From assembly GCA_949987705.1 (NCBI GenBank), contig OX465281.1, forward strand, positions 258,698,542 through 258,762,541: 64,000 bases of DNA. The letters are read 5' to 3'. This stretch comes from Thereva unica (taxonomy: Eukaryota > Arthropoda > Insecta > Diptera > Therevidae). The translations under genes were made by a program, and so were the position numbers. The notes under the pieces were generated by a model. It was not told where the DNA came from and ran no database searches. It was given only the letters and a program-made list of their open reading frames with translations. This document shows, one piece after another, positions 1-10,852 of this stretch; position 1 is the stretch's first letter, and each line of letters opens with the position of its first letter.

Positions 1-230
1 GTTACTGTCAGCGATTTGTCCTAGGCCTTGATTTCCAATCGTGTGTTCAAGGCCGGCGTTGTCGGGGCCGATCTGTGCGTTTAAGTCGCCCATTAAAACA
101 ATGATGTCTCCCCTTGGAAAAGAGCGAAAAACTTCATTCAGTCGCATATAAAACTCGTTCTTGATGTCATCGTCTTTGTCTTTAGCTGGAGAGTATTGGA
201 TTAGTGTAGTACATCTTAGTGCAGGGCATG
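1..230 (-). mobile_element. Non-LTR retrotransposon endonuclease fragment (RTE-like)
   Basis: Reading the minus strand gives an open segment containing IQYSPAKDKDDDIK, then FYMRL, then the block IIVLMGDLNAQIGPDN. The motif GDLNAxIGxDN, followed by a glycine-rich GNQGLG, is typical of the apurinic-type endonuclease domain of RTE-like non-LTR retrotransposons. Only this middle part of the domain is present. The piece runs off the left edge of the window, and no reverse transcriptase follows it on the minus strand inside the window. It is therefore a fragment, or the edge of an element that continues outside. Confidence 0.7.
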
Positions 231-339
231 CAGGCGCCCGGTAATCTCCTCCTAACGCGGGGTCCAGCATACATACTCAAAGGGAGATCGCTAGACATTG
301 CTCTTGACGAAGTAGTGCGCAACATTCAATACTTCTTAT

Positions 340-440
340 AATACAAGTAGTTTACCTTGACAGCTTCCCTTGTTCACGTCATGGTGCACTGTCTAGTAGT
401 AAGCTTAGTTCGAAAGATAGGATAGGGTAGTCTGGGGCTG
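340..440 (-). mobile_element. LINE 3' UTR fragment
   Basis: The stretch around 365-415 closely resembles, in the same orientation, the 3' untranslated part of the LINE copy at 34230-35270 (shared words include gtcatggtgca and agtagtaagct). It is a short isolated tail with no coding sequence attached. Confidence 0.45.
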
Positions 441-479
441 CTCCTATTAATAACCGGTTAATCCGAGGAGATGCCTTAT

Positions 480-3400
480 TAAGGTTACTCAGGCAAGAGG
501 CCACAACCGGATTCGTAGTAGAACTTTCGACGCGCAACGACTATTTGTATGCAAGTGTTTTTGCAATTCTATTGCATTACCCAAAAGTCGGAACAGTGTG
601 AACTTCTGGTTGAAATATTTGTCGAATTCATTATAATTAGGTTTCTTCACTGGAGACCTAACATTTGACAATGTCGTGTGTCTTGTAGGTGCATCAGTTT
701 TAGACGCGTTTCTGCCCAAATTGGGAAGTAAACATATTAATAGCCACAATTGAAACGTAGCACAATTCGAAGTACTATTCACCGTAGTAAGTTCAGTCGC
801 TCTCATTTACATGCCCACTTCGGTCATAATTTTATAGGACGTAAATTTACGGCAACCTGAAAACAAATCAAATTGCAGAAATTGAATTTGGCTCAGACGT
901 GGATCTTTTGTCTCACAGAGATTGTGTTGACTCCACTTCATCCGTGGCATGCGCCAGTAGTAAATACTTCCTGCCGGCAGTTGCCCCCACCTCCTCGTTG
1001 TTCTCCCAACAATCCCTGGAGCCCTGCATTAATTTTTAATTCTTCACCCTCCACCAATCCCCGCAAAGCTCCCCCGAGAGTGAAGCGTATTTTAAGAAAT
1101 TTTCATTCAACAATTTCTCCATATTTTCGACTAGCTCTGGAGTTCGCCCGGGGGGGGGGGGGGTGAAGGGGGTGCACGTTCGCTTGGAGGAGCACACGGA
1201 TGAACAACTTTATGTATGTCATGCTAGGAGGAAAATGGTAACAACGGCTCAGGTAGGCGCACGTAAAGATACGATCTTGCAGGTGCGGTGTAGGAGGTAG
1301 GCGGCATTCAATAAAGGTGAAAAGTGGAATTAATTGACTCCGGATTACGATGGATATTCGATTCCGGCAGCTACTTCCTTCCCGGCTCTTGTGAGTAGAA
1401 AAGTAAGCGTGCAGGACGACGACAGTCAATCGTTGTGAGTGAAGGCTCTTTCGGTGGGCAAATTGGGATCTGCTTTTGTTCGCTTGACTACAAGATGTTT
1501 GCGTTACGTCGTAATGATAACTTCTGGCGCTTATTGCAGTCAATATTAACGCTCTTTAAAGATGACGAAATAACGCATGTCTTCCTAGGCTGGAAAGGCC
1601 TCGTAGGCTACCAGTGCAGATTCTTCAGATTTATCGATTTGTCCGTATCCACGACTCTGATAGGGAAGTGAAGAGCCAGCGGGTGAGGCACAATATTACA
1701 ATATTAAGAAGGTATGACGATAGAAATTTATGACCCATGAACCAAGGTGCTTTATCATTTTGAAATCCATCAGTCTTTTGGGCGGAAGCAAGTTTTCAAC
1801 GATTTTTTGACTAACTTCCTTCCAGCGGTGAACGAGAGTAAGTAAAGGTTAAACGTGGAAGGTAGATCTGAAGACTTAATTAACACCAATGGAAACGTCT
1901 ATCGCCGGTGTTAAATCTCCATAAAAAATGGGCCATTATTATTACTCTGCCTCTGCTTATTGTAGAAAATGGATTTATTTATTTTCATTCACTTTAGGGC
2001 CCATTTTGTTTCTGTGCTTTTACTTTTTTGTGGCCTTAGTTGGTTTATATTCTCAGAAATGCTATTTTGTCAATTGTAGTCGCCTTCTCGTTTGATTTTC
2101 CATCGCTTTGGATTTTACTTTATTCTTCATGTTATTTGTGGTATGAAAATTAAATTAAACAATCCGCAACCGTTTTTATTTCTCTCTTTCTCTTTAATTC
2201 TGATTTTTGTGTAGATGTTCTTCCTGAATGGCTGGAAGTGTTCGAGGAATGTCCAACTTGTCCACATCCATAGCAGGAGCCTCGTTGTGTTGTGGTTTTT
2301 TTACATTTACGGGGTCAAGCATCCAACGTTCGTATTTGGATACATTCGGGCTGATGTGGGTATGGACTCAATCGTTGGAGCCAACATTCGAATCAAACGT
2401 TCACCGCATCGTGTACAGCCGTCTTAATCTGGTTTAGCCATTCCTTCGATGGCATATTCCAAGACTTCCAAGATAGTTTGCCATAATTTTGTTGTCGTGA
2501 AAATGTCTTGTGAAATGTTCCTTTGACTCCACTAACGTTCTTCTGAATATCATTCAGGACTTGCCGACTTCCTGTGTCTTTTTTGAGATTTTCAGAGCAT
2601 AAATAAAATTGTACCTATAAAAGTGCGACACTAGGGATAGGTTCATTCATGGATCGTCTACTATTTGCCAAAATTGGTTAAGACTAAGATTCTAATTCGT
2701 TAAGCGCAAATGTACTAGGCTTAGATTCGAATACTCGAGAGAAGAATATGGAAATCTGTCAAAACCGAGATAACATTATTGAGCCTACGAAAAGGATTAG
2801 AAATTAAAACAGTTTTAGTTAGAAAGTTATTTTATGCTTGATGATGTTTAAATTCCTGGAAAATCGCCTCAGTCATTGAAATCGTTTGCATTAATGTGTA
2901 TTCAATTGGCCCTCCCTTTTACATTCCAAACGCAAAGTGGAAACGCAAATTAAAGCTCTTATATCGGATTTGGTATGCTTTTCTTTCTGTCTGCTGTGCG
3001 ATAAAAGAGCGCCAATTTACGTTTTGGATGTAAACTGCCTTTATAGTTTTGCATCTGATAGATTAGTTAGTTTGCGTCCAAATATTTGTTGTAACCTTTC
3101 AAATACAGCAAACCTATGAATCGGCCTATTTCTTATTAATAACAAAAAGAACATATTAACAGATCTATTACAAAGTAAACAAATAATATAGTACAATAGG
3201 ATTAACGTCATTGATCGTCATGGTTTTGATATTTTGTGCTATTTTTAAGAGTTAAGTTCAATCATAATCAGTAAATCACGAGCTAGAACTAAGAATAATT
3301 TCGGCTTGGCTGTGACCAACTCAAACTATCCATAGTTTCACCTGACATCCCTTCTCGTTAGCTTTAAACATTTTAGTCTCTCAATTTACATTCGATGATC

Positions 3401-3690
3401 TGCACTCTATTCCTCTCTTTATTGTCCGGACATTTTGGGCAGACCAATGAATCGTTATATCCGATTGCGTTAGACTCCCCTGCATATCCGGGTCGAACAA
3501 GCTCCTACGCTCCGCCGCCAGATATCAGGGGAAGTCATTCTTGCTATCACACATGCTGCTTCTTCGGACGCAGTGTGGTACGCACAGCATGCTAACTGAT
3601 TCGATACCCAGAGTACACATTTTCAGTTTTATCCAATGCCGCCGCCCAAACTGCCGCTGTATACAATAGGAATGAACTAACCTCTCGGTA
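480..3690. other. No recognisable gene
   Basis: I see no coding region with family resemblance here. All open frames are short and lack motifs. There is a run of 14 consecutive G at about 1150-1163, and the rest looks like aged intergenic DNA. A 69-70 codon frame at 2215-2437 has no recognisable domain. Confidence 0.4.
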
Positions 3691-3695
3691 GGGTA

Positions 3696-4176
3696 GGGGC
3701 CTCGGTAGCCTAGGGGTAAGGCGCCTGAATACTATCCCAGAGGTCCCGGGTTCGAATCCCGGCCAGCCCACGGTCCTTCGCCTTTTCCACTTTTCCACCC
3801 ACATAACTTTCCTTCTTTCTTCTACCCTCTTTACATTCCTGATTCCCCTGTCATAGCCTTCGCTAGTCCTTCTCCGCTCCACCAAGCGCATGTCATCGGT
3901 TGGTTGAAGAGATTCAACTCGTTTCAGGAGGCATAACACTCCAGCGAGTTGTTTCTCAAATGCCCCGATGCCAGAGTCGCGAAATGGTTGGAAGTAGGTG
4001 GATTAAAAAAATATATATCGCGGCTAGGTTGTGGCAGCTCCTTCCTACTTCTCTCTAATCTACTTCTCATCTTCCGGCTAGAGCTGCTGTTCGACATTCT
4101 ATAGGAAAAAAATAGATTGTCGAACAGTACAAAGGGGGCTTTTCCTAAGTCTCTAGTCTATCACATAAAAAAAAAA
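3696..4176 (+). mobile_element. tRNA-derived SINE, copy 1
   Basis: The 5' end looks like a tRNA gene. An A-box-like TAGCCTAGGGG lies at about 3706-3716, and a perfect B box GGTTCGAATCC lies at 3749-3759; together they make an internal RNA polymerase III promoter. A body of about 350 bp unrelated to tRNA follows. The element ends in a tail related to a LINE tail (acaaaggggg, then tctatcacat) and a run of ten A. Two more copies are at 37080-37547 (reverse) and 58163-58623. The roughly 465-480 bp length and shared ends define one family. No clear target-site duplication is visible. It is not a functional tRNA gene because the stem and anticodon parts do not fold into an ordinary tRNA. Confidence 0.85.
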
Positions 4177-4179
4177 CCA

Positions 4180-5760
4180 TTTGGCTTGAGGTGGCGTTCC
4201 CTATATTATAGACCGGCGGTATACCATAGCTTTATATACAGTTTTTCGTCACTTATTGATTGGAAATATATGTAGTAAAACGACGTGTGACGATTTGTTC
4301 CATACATCGCCAAGCAATAATGACGCAAAGTGCTGGCGAGTGCTGGGCTGATGACAGACGCCTTTTCGGCCGTGCCTACCAAATGCCGAAATGGAACCTT
4401 CGGTCAATCATCACTCCCAAATGCCTAAATACGAACTGGAAATAACCTGGTCACCTCTTTTCATGGTTTGCACCTTGTTCCGCTTACTGGTTAGCACTAT
4501 TTCCCTTTTGTGCTCAGCTGGCTGTAGACCAACATTCTCGAGCTTATGATTTGATGTAGTAAACTTAAGTACTGTGCTCGGGGGATACTTGTTGCAATTG
4601 AGATTCTTTTTAAAAATATCAAAATCTGTTTCGCCATAGCACTTACCTCCGTTCCACAATGAATTCAGCTCCTAGCATACTCGATTTAACAAAAACGATC
4701 TTCATTTTATCAATGGATTCAATTAAGCTGATATTTCGTTTCCATTTGTGTTTGCGATGATTGGCTATAAAACAGAATCCCTGCATGTGATGCAACAATA
4801 ACACTGTCAAACGTGAACAGCATCCATAAAAACCAAGTGCCCTAGAACTGCCATCACTGTTGATTTCCTCGTTAGTTGGTTTATGGCGGCTTCCCTGACA
4901 CTCATCAGTCCTATTGGTGCTGAATAGGGCAACTCGGAATTAATTGGTTTAAATGGCCTCAAATTGATTAATCAATTAAAAAGGAGCTTTCAATTAGATC
5001 AAATTCCTAGATGATGATGAGTTCAAATCAAAACGGTTTAGATTGATAAGTGCAAGCTATTTTTAGATTATTCGCCGACCAGGGTGATGGAGGTTGTTAT
5101 GTTTCGAGAATAACTCAGTTTTATGTCCCTTTTGCACTCGTATTTACACAAACACACTTTGGACTAAGTTGCAATTCAATTATTTTCTGGTTGTCTGATT
5201 AAGATTCTGAGTGTGTCCTCATTTAATGCATCACGTACAGGAATATTTCAATGCAGTCAGCAAAAGACACTAAAAAGCCATCACAACTTGCAAATAAAAC
5301 ATAGTATTGACCTTTGGTATTGAGTTCGTCTAATGCATGTGAATTTAAAATCCCCGATGAAGAAGATTTGTTGTAAGTAAGTAGCAGAGACACTAACATT
5401 CCCCTCCGAGTGAAATATCTCGACAGTTGATCATCCTACGCTTTTCACATAACAAACCCCGATGTAACATTCTATAGTGTAACAATGCCTTTAAGTAGAA
5501 CTCATAGAATAACAACTAAACAATAACAACAACAAACAGCAACTGAAAAGTACGAAATTTCGCTTTTGTGTGTGTTCGTCATTGTGCTTCAGGATATTTT
5601 GGCGTTGCCTTAATGCTTTTCATTATAATCAAAAAAAGAGCAAAGAAAAAGTATCTTTAAGATTTGAGAGATTATTGAAAAAAAAATGTTCATAAAGAAA
5701 AGATTTTTAAAAAAGAAACTCCGTCACATCTCATTACACTGGAAAAATTGTTTCCTTTGA
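4180..5760. other. Intergenic or intronic, nothing recognised
   Basis: No motif-bearing frame and no repeat that I can pair with another part of the window. The last 250 bp become strongly A-rich just ahead of the candidate exon at 5763. Confidence 0.4.
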
Positions 5761-5762
5761 AG

Positions 5763-5969
5763 GATGGAATCGGTGGCTCCTACCGCCTGGCTAGCTTGGA
5801 TCGGCTGGCAACCAGACAACGAATCCTCGAACAGAACGGGGGTCTTGGAAATGTTGCAATTGAAAAAAATGGCAACCACACGACCACCACCGCAAATCAC
5901 CACCACTACTTCCAGCACGAAGGCTCGACGACAACAACTTTGACGAACTCAAGCGCGCCCACACAATTG
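5763..5969 (+). CDS. Candidate upstream coding exon, possibly septin 5' isoform
   Basis: This is an open segment of 69 codons with protein-like composition. It starts DGIGGSYRLASLDRLATRQR and runs into a His/Thr-rich low-complexity part with a TTTT and a HHH run. It ends exactly at a codon boundary before a good donor (gtaaga at 5970). A pyrimidine tract and AG (5761-5762) could serve as acceptor. The reading frame has no ATG of its own back to a stop at 5676, so it would be an internal exon of a transcript that starts further upstream. Its phase 0 end matches the phase 0 start of septin exon 2 at 12010, so it could be an alternative N-terminus of the septin. It could equally belong to an unrelated gene, or be chance. 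I do not recognise the protein sequence. Confidence 0.4.
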
Positions 5970-6529
5970 GTAAGAAAAAAATAAGATAAAAAGGGAAAAA
6001 CACTTAACGCCTCTTCACAGTCGGGATTTTATTCCTTCTTCTCTGGCAGAGATAAAACACGATATCAGTCGATATTAAATTTATGGATATTCGCCGTTCA
6101 GGCCATCGCACAAATATCGAAATCGAGGTCGACAATTCACTTACTCTCCATGTCTTTTTTACTTGCTGCTTTTAAGAGGGACGCGCGGTATTTTTACTTC
6201 GAATCCTTGAACTGTGCTAACTTCGAAACGGCAGACGTTATGGCTCTTCATATCTAAACTCAACAAATGATTTTTTACAAACTCTTCTACTACTACTTTA
6301 ATATTTCTCTAGTTCCTTTCTACTTCCATGCTAATACTCCTTCCCAACTAACATTTATAACAGCGGTTGGCCAAAGGAGGCAAAACTAACATTAGGATGT
6401 TTGAATGTGGCAAACCCAAACTTAGGAACCACGCTTTGTGTTGCCAGTCTGCCAGGTCATTCAGGTGGTGGTGCAATATCTAGTAAAAGGCTTAGTTTGT
6501 AGGTGAGAATAGAATAAGAAAGGTTAGAG

Positions 6530-7080
6530 AGGGTCTGGGAAGTGGATGTCGATGAACCTTTAGTTTGAACGCATCTCAACTCCTACAAGAACTCGGAAAT
6601 ACTGACTGTGGAAGATTATTCCACAATTGAGTAGATCTATTTATAACCGAACTTCTAGATCGTTGTGTGCGAAAGTAGCGACTGAAGGGTTTGGGTGAAA
6701 GCCAAGAAGGCTAGTCTGTGTTGCGGGTAAAGTATTGTCGTGGAGGCAGGAGGGCGGTAATTTTTGAGTGGAACAGTCGCTTTTGTAAAAGTGATAAAAT
6801 TATGTCTGCTACAATGGTGGATCAAAAGGTGCAAAGGTGAATTTAATGGCGCGGTTTTGTACTTTATCAAGATAACCTCAAGTGGCTTTTGACACTCCAG
6901 ACCAAAAAATGATTTTATCTCAAGACGGGCCAGAATGTAGGACTTTTAGATTGTAGCACGGTTGGGTTGCTGGTTTAATGAGGAACTTCCATCTTTTAAG
7001 GCATTGTGACATTTGTCTACCGATTTGGAATATTTTATAATTCGATCGCAGATCCTCGGCTAATCTTATGCCTAAGAGAT
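6530..7080 (-). mobile_element. LINE 3' fragment (CR1/Jockey-group, degenerate)
   Basis: On the minus strand, 6580-6660 reads TQLWNNLPQSVFPSS, the C-terminal signature also found in the intact LINE at 44553-46565 (TRLWNNFSQSVFPSSYNIQ). The homology continues through the arginine- and leucine-rich segment before it, with frameshifts and stops. It is a dead copy. Confidence 0.65.
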
Positions 7081-8010
7081 GAGTCAGTCGTTAGATTCAC
7101 ATCGTCCAGTGATACAGAAGCTACTGCTGCAAAAATTTCTTTATCAAAGGAATCTAAGTATCTAGGTATAATCCTGGATCAAAACGTTTCCTGAGAAACT
7201 CAGATTGTCAAGGCAATTAAATCTCTCCTTATTTGTCGTCAATTTGTAGTTAAAACCTGGCGCCTTGAACCTGCTATACTACCATTGGTTATAAACAAGC
7301 TCGGTCGAGGCCTCTGCGTCTACGCGTCTGTTCTCCTTCAAGGCAGGAGATCTGATGGATCACCTATCAATTCTCTAGGAACTAAACCTGGAGCTAATGC
7401 TAGCATTGTCCGATATCATTCCTGCCCTTCTGAACCTCGACAAACCGTTTATGGCAGGCACCTATTTATTTTGGTGTTACGGGCGGTTCCAAACCCGATA
7501 ATGGAATAGGGCTAGACGTATATGGCCCATGTTGCAAAATATCTATGATTCTTTGCACCCATCGCTTTTCAACCTTGGTACTTGCCGTGCAGGTATAAGC
7601 TAATGGACTTGTATTAAAAGAGCTCCAAATAACTCTAAAGTCGATATTTTTTCGTATAGGCAAGATGCCCTATTGGCCACTAAATCCAGGGTGCCATCAA
7701 AGTCTGTCCTGGATAAGCCGCTATCTCTGAAATCCCTCAGCGGGAACACGATGACCGCGCTGCTAATGAAATTGTCGTTGGCCTGGCTAGAGTAAGGACA
7801 ATAACGTAACTTGTGGGTCCTCATCCTTTCTGCAGCTTAGCTAGCTGCCACGTAAGATTGGACATCACGAATTGGATCTACCAGTTATTTCGTCGACCCA
7901 GGTCCCTCGTCCTTCGTCAAGCTAAAAGATTCATTCAAATCGACAAAGCTAAATCAGGCAAACTTTTAAATATCGGCCCACTGTTCGCACAATTATAATC
8001 TAAGCAGAAT
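7080..8010 (+). mobile_element. LOA-like LINE fragment: end of reverse transcriptase and RNase H
   Basis: The plus strand reads SKYLGIILDQNVS at 7150-7194, the thumb-region motif of LOA/R1-type non-LTR reverse transcriptases. A degenerate VVKTWRLEPAIL follows, and then at about 7475 GGSKPDNGIGLDVYGP, which corresponds to the first catalytic block of an RNase H domain (normally TDGSK). The frame is broken repeatedly. Related pieces lie at 9230-9640, 29690-30790 and 35480-36980. Confidence 0.6.
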
Positions 8011-9230
8011 AGGCCTGGTAGTTGATTGCACTTGGTGTGCGACAGTGAGACTGCAGCAAAGAGGACATTGAGGTTCCTCCATCGCAGCTTCTCTGCTTCC
8101 AGGGGTATACCGTGTTCGATGAGCAGTAAGAAATAGATCAAGGAGATGGGCTGTGAATTTAAAATAACAGAAATATTCACATTTGTTTTTGCAGCAACAT
8201 CCGTGCTGCACCCTAAATTTTATTTATGTAACCCCTTTTGTTTCTGCGCTAAATAAAGCCATGATCTATCATTTTCAACAATACAGGAACGCACAAATGT
8301 TTTAGTTACTCATATCTGGTTCAAAGGGACATCGGAAGTGCTCCGTAAATCCATGTTTTCACCAAGATAAACAGTCCACAAAGGATGCATATTAATACCA
8401 AAGAATAACAATATCCTGAGGGTTCAGCTGTGCTTCCCAGAGATTCCATTCAAACTGGGATGCTTCCTGCTATTGAGCTTTCAAATATCCCCGGTCCAAC
8501 TTATGACGGACTCGAGTTGAGAGTTGGCCCCCACATTTGCTGGCATTCATTTGAGAGCAACTATTGGACTTTCTAAAAGGGACGTTTAATACTCGTAGTG
8601 TGCTCACTTCCTCGTAAGGGCAAACAGGGTTTATCAAGATAGTCTGCTGTTCAGTGTGGAAAAGGAAATGGACGGACTTATCGGCTTTAAAGGTCACTAC
8701 TTCTGAAGTCGCCCTGAAGTCATGCGATTAAATAAAAATCATCTTGGCCGCCGAAGAAGATGCTGGATTCTTTTTATTCCGAAAGCACCACCAAGTCGCG
8801 TTGTTGCCTTTTGCTGATTCTTCCAGCAAAACTCGCAACCTGCCGCGACAAGGCAAGGTTTTCATCTCCTTTTAAAGAAGTTCAAACATGTCTGGGCTCT
8901 TTAATTTTTTCATGTGGGGAACAACTCTTGTCGCTATGGGTTTATGTTCAGGTAAGAGGTAAGATCAAGCAGTTCCAGGTAAAATTTATGGGATCAATAT
9001 TGTTTTGTGTGAAATTACCTTTTATTACAAAAATATGAAAAAAAAGCCCTGGAAGGTTTTTTATAGCTGGAATGTTTTTGCAGGAAGAAAAGTTAAAGAG
9101 AAGAACATTGAGACTATATTCGTATTTATTGGCCATGTCTTTTTAGTAGATTAACGATGGATTGATTATCTTCAAGGAGCGTCCAAGAGCTGCTAACAAA
9201 GTAACAACTTCTAGATTTTATATTAACAAT
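8010..9230. other. Nothing recognised
   Basis: There are short open frames only. The segment 8480-8740 has LINE-like composition but no motif I can name. Confidence 0.35.
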
Positions 9231-9640
9231 TAAGGGTAACGATACTCTCGTCCGGGTTTCTGGACATAGGAACATAGATGAGGACGAGAAAGGCGGTTAC
9301 TTATCCAAGCAGGGAGCCGCTCTCCGGGCTCGGAAATCGAGATAGCTAGCAGCTCAATAGGTCGAAAACGTTATTTTTGACTACCACCTGCTTCTAGCCT
9401 GCCAAAGGTGGAGCGCACTGAAGACCTGTATTATCTCCAGGACGGCTAGGTCCACTTACAACAACGAAAGAACAGTGAGCCTCCTAAACAGACCCCTAAG
9501 AGCACGAACGAGAGGGAACACGTATTTTTACTTCCCGGGTAAATGCCCTGCTCTCGTGTGCCAAATCGCTAATTGAGCCTCTGATCGCAACGGAGGCAGC
9601 CCTACACCTAACCCTGCCTGTAATCTTATTATGTGTTATG
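9230..9640 (+). mobile_element. LOA-like LINE RNase H 3' fragment
   Basis: The translation LVRVSGHRNIDEDEKGG at about 9248 corresponds to the last RNase H block (WVPGH, then GNEKAD) of LOA-group LINEs. A degenerate tail follows that matches the region at 36300-36400 (shared tctccagg, acctacaac-like and cctcttaaacagacccc words). It is inactive and carries stops. Confidence 0.55.
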
Positions 9641-10541
9641 CTTAGGCGATTTGGACTTTGGTAAATGCCCATATCTTGTGGAATGATTCTCTTTGAACGA
9701 TAACAAAAATTATCAAAAAAGCAAAAATATCAAATTAGTTTAGAAAGATTATCAGAAGTCTTTAGTGCCTTTGGTATGATAAAAAGTTAACAGAAATACT
9801 ATTGATAACAATATGTTCCCGCACTTGGCACAATTCACCCTTAATGTTACTTCGCTGCTGGCACATGCTATCTCTATTTGTATTTTGATTATCACATTAT
9901 TTACTGCAGTTTCTATTATGTGCCCTCAGTAAGTCCATATTACATTGTTTATCCCGGCGGACATATGGCGTCTACTTTAACCAGCGGCGGTTTTAGCAAT
10001 TTTGCACTGGATTGTTATCAGCTCGGCTGTTATCTTCAAGGGTTCACTCCCATTTTCCCGATAAAATAAATCATGGCTTATAGAAACCGACCACTCCTGT
10101 CCCATGTCCGCCTGTGCATTAAGCAGCTAACCAGATACTAAATGTCGGGAATACTACGCAAAAATGCGATGAAGCAGAATGAATTATCAAACGCGCTTTT
10201 ATTGCTCTTTATCTCCACACATGCAAGTGGTTAATTATTGATATATGCGTTAAGGTGTCCGATTAAGTGCAAAAATAATGGAAAAACAAGCAAAAATATT
10301 CACGAACAGCAGAATTTCTTCACGTTTCGATTTTATTTTAGGCCAATTGCGCAGGCTTAGTTGGTGTTTTTGGCCGATCTAGAAGAATGCTTTTTTTATG
10401 ATTCATGCACCAAACGTCGATCGGTATGCACACACTCCAGTTCGGCTAAGCCTTATCAAGCGTCACTGTGGGGCCGCCTTAAAGTGATTCAATGTTTCTT
10501 GGATTAAAGATAACTTTTCCGAATCGTTTCGAAATTCGCGC

Positions 10542-10547
10542 TCAGTT
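10542..10547 (+). promoter_or_regulatory. Possible initiator of the septin promoter
   Basis: TCAGTT matches the insect initiator consensus and lies about 200 bp before the proposed septin start codon, in a locally GC-richer stretch (10500-10600). No TATA box is visible in front of it. This is a position guess only. Confidence 0.25.
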
Positions 10548-10738
10548 AAGATTCGCGCTTCGTGGTGTTGTTGGTGCGCGCTCGTGTATTAATATTGTAG
10601 TGCCGCATAATTAGTGTATGCCATCCTCCGAATTTCCTGCTTTAAGAAATGCTAAGGCTGTCAATTTACGGAAGTTGGGATTAATTCGCACTTGATTTTC
10701 ACGCTTCATTTGTGCCCGCTTGAGGAACGCTCGTCAGA

Positions 10739-10852
10739 ATGAGTCAGCAGCAGCCGCCTAGCAAGATTAGTCAACTTCATCTTTTCTTCAATGAAAGAAT
10801 TTTTAAGGAGAACGAACGAAACTTCCCGGTACAGAAAATTAATAAAACCAAT
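10739..10852 (+). CDS. pnut: Septin exon 1 (proposed start)
   Basis: ATG at 10739 opens 38 codons ([20 protein letters not shown] and on) and stops at a consensus donor GTGAGT in phase 0, matching exon 2. The septin N-terminus is poorly conserved, so this exon is supported by splice logic and open frame rather than homology. Confidence 0.55.

Noticed and set aside
1103..1543. 146-codon minus-strand frame as a gene
   Set aside because: It has low-complexity Cys/His/Pro-rich composition, runs into the 14-G tract (a proline run) and shows no motif.
3696..3775. A functional tRNA gene
   Set aside because: The A and B boxes are good, but acceptor and anticodon stems do not form properly, and the same head occurs in three copies attached to a SINE body and tail.
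3592..3939. 115-codon minus-strand frame
   Set aside because: It lies mostly across the tRNA-like SINE head and body, antisense. The similar frame at 37334-37662 appears in the other copies, so it is a shadow of the repeat.
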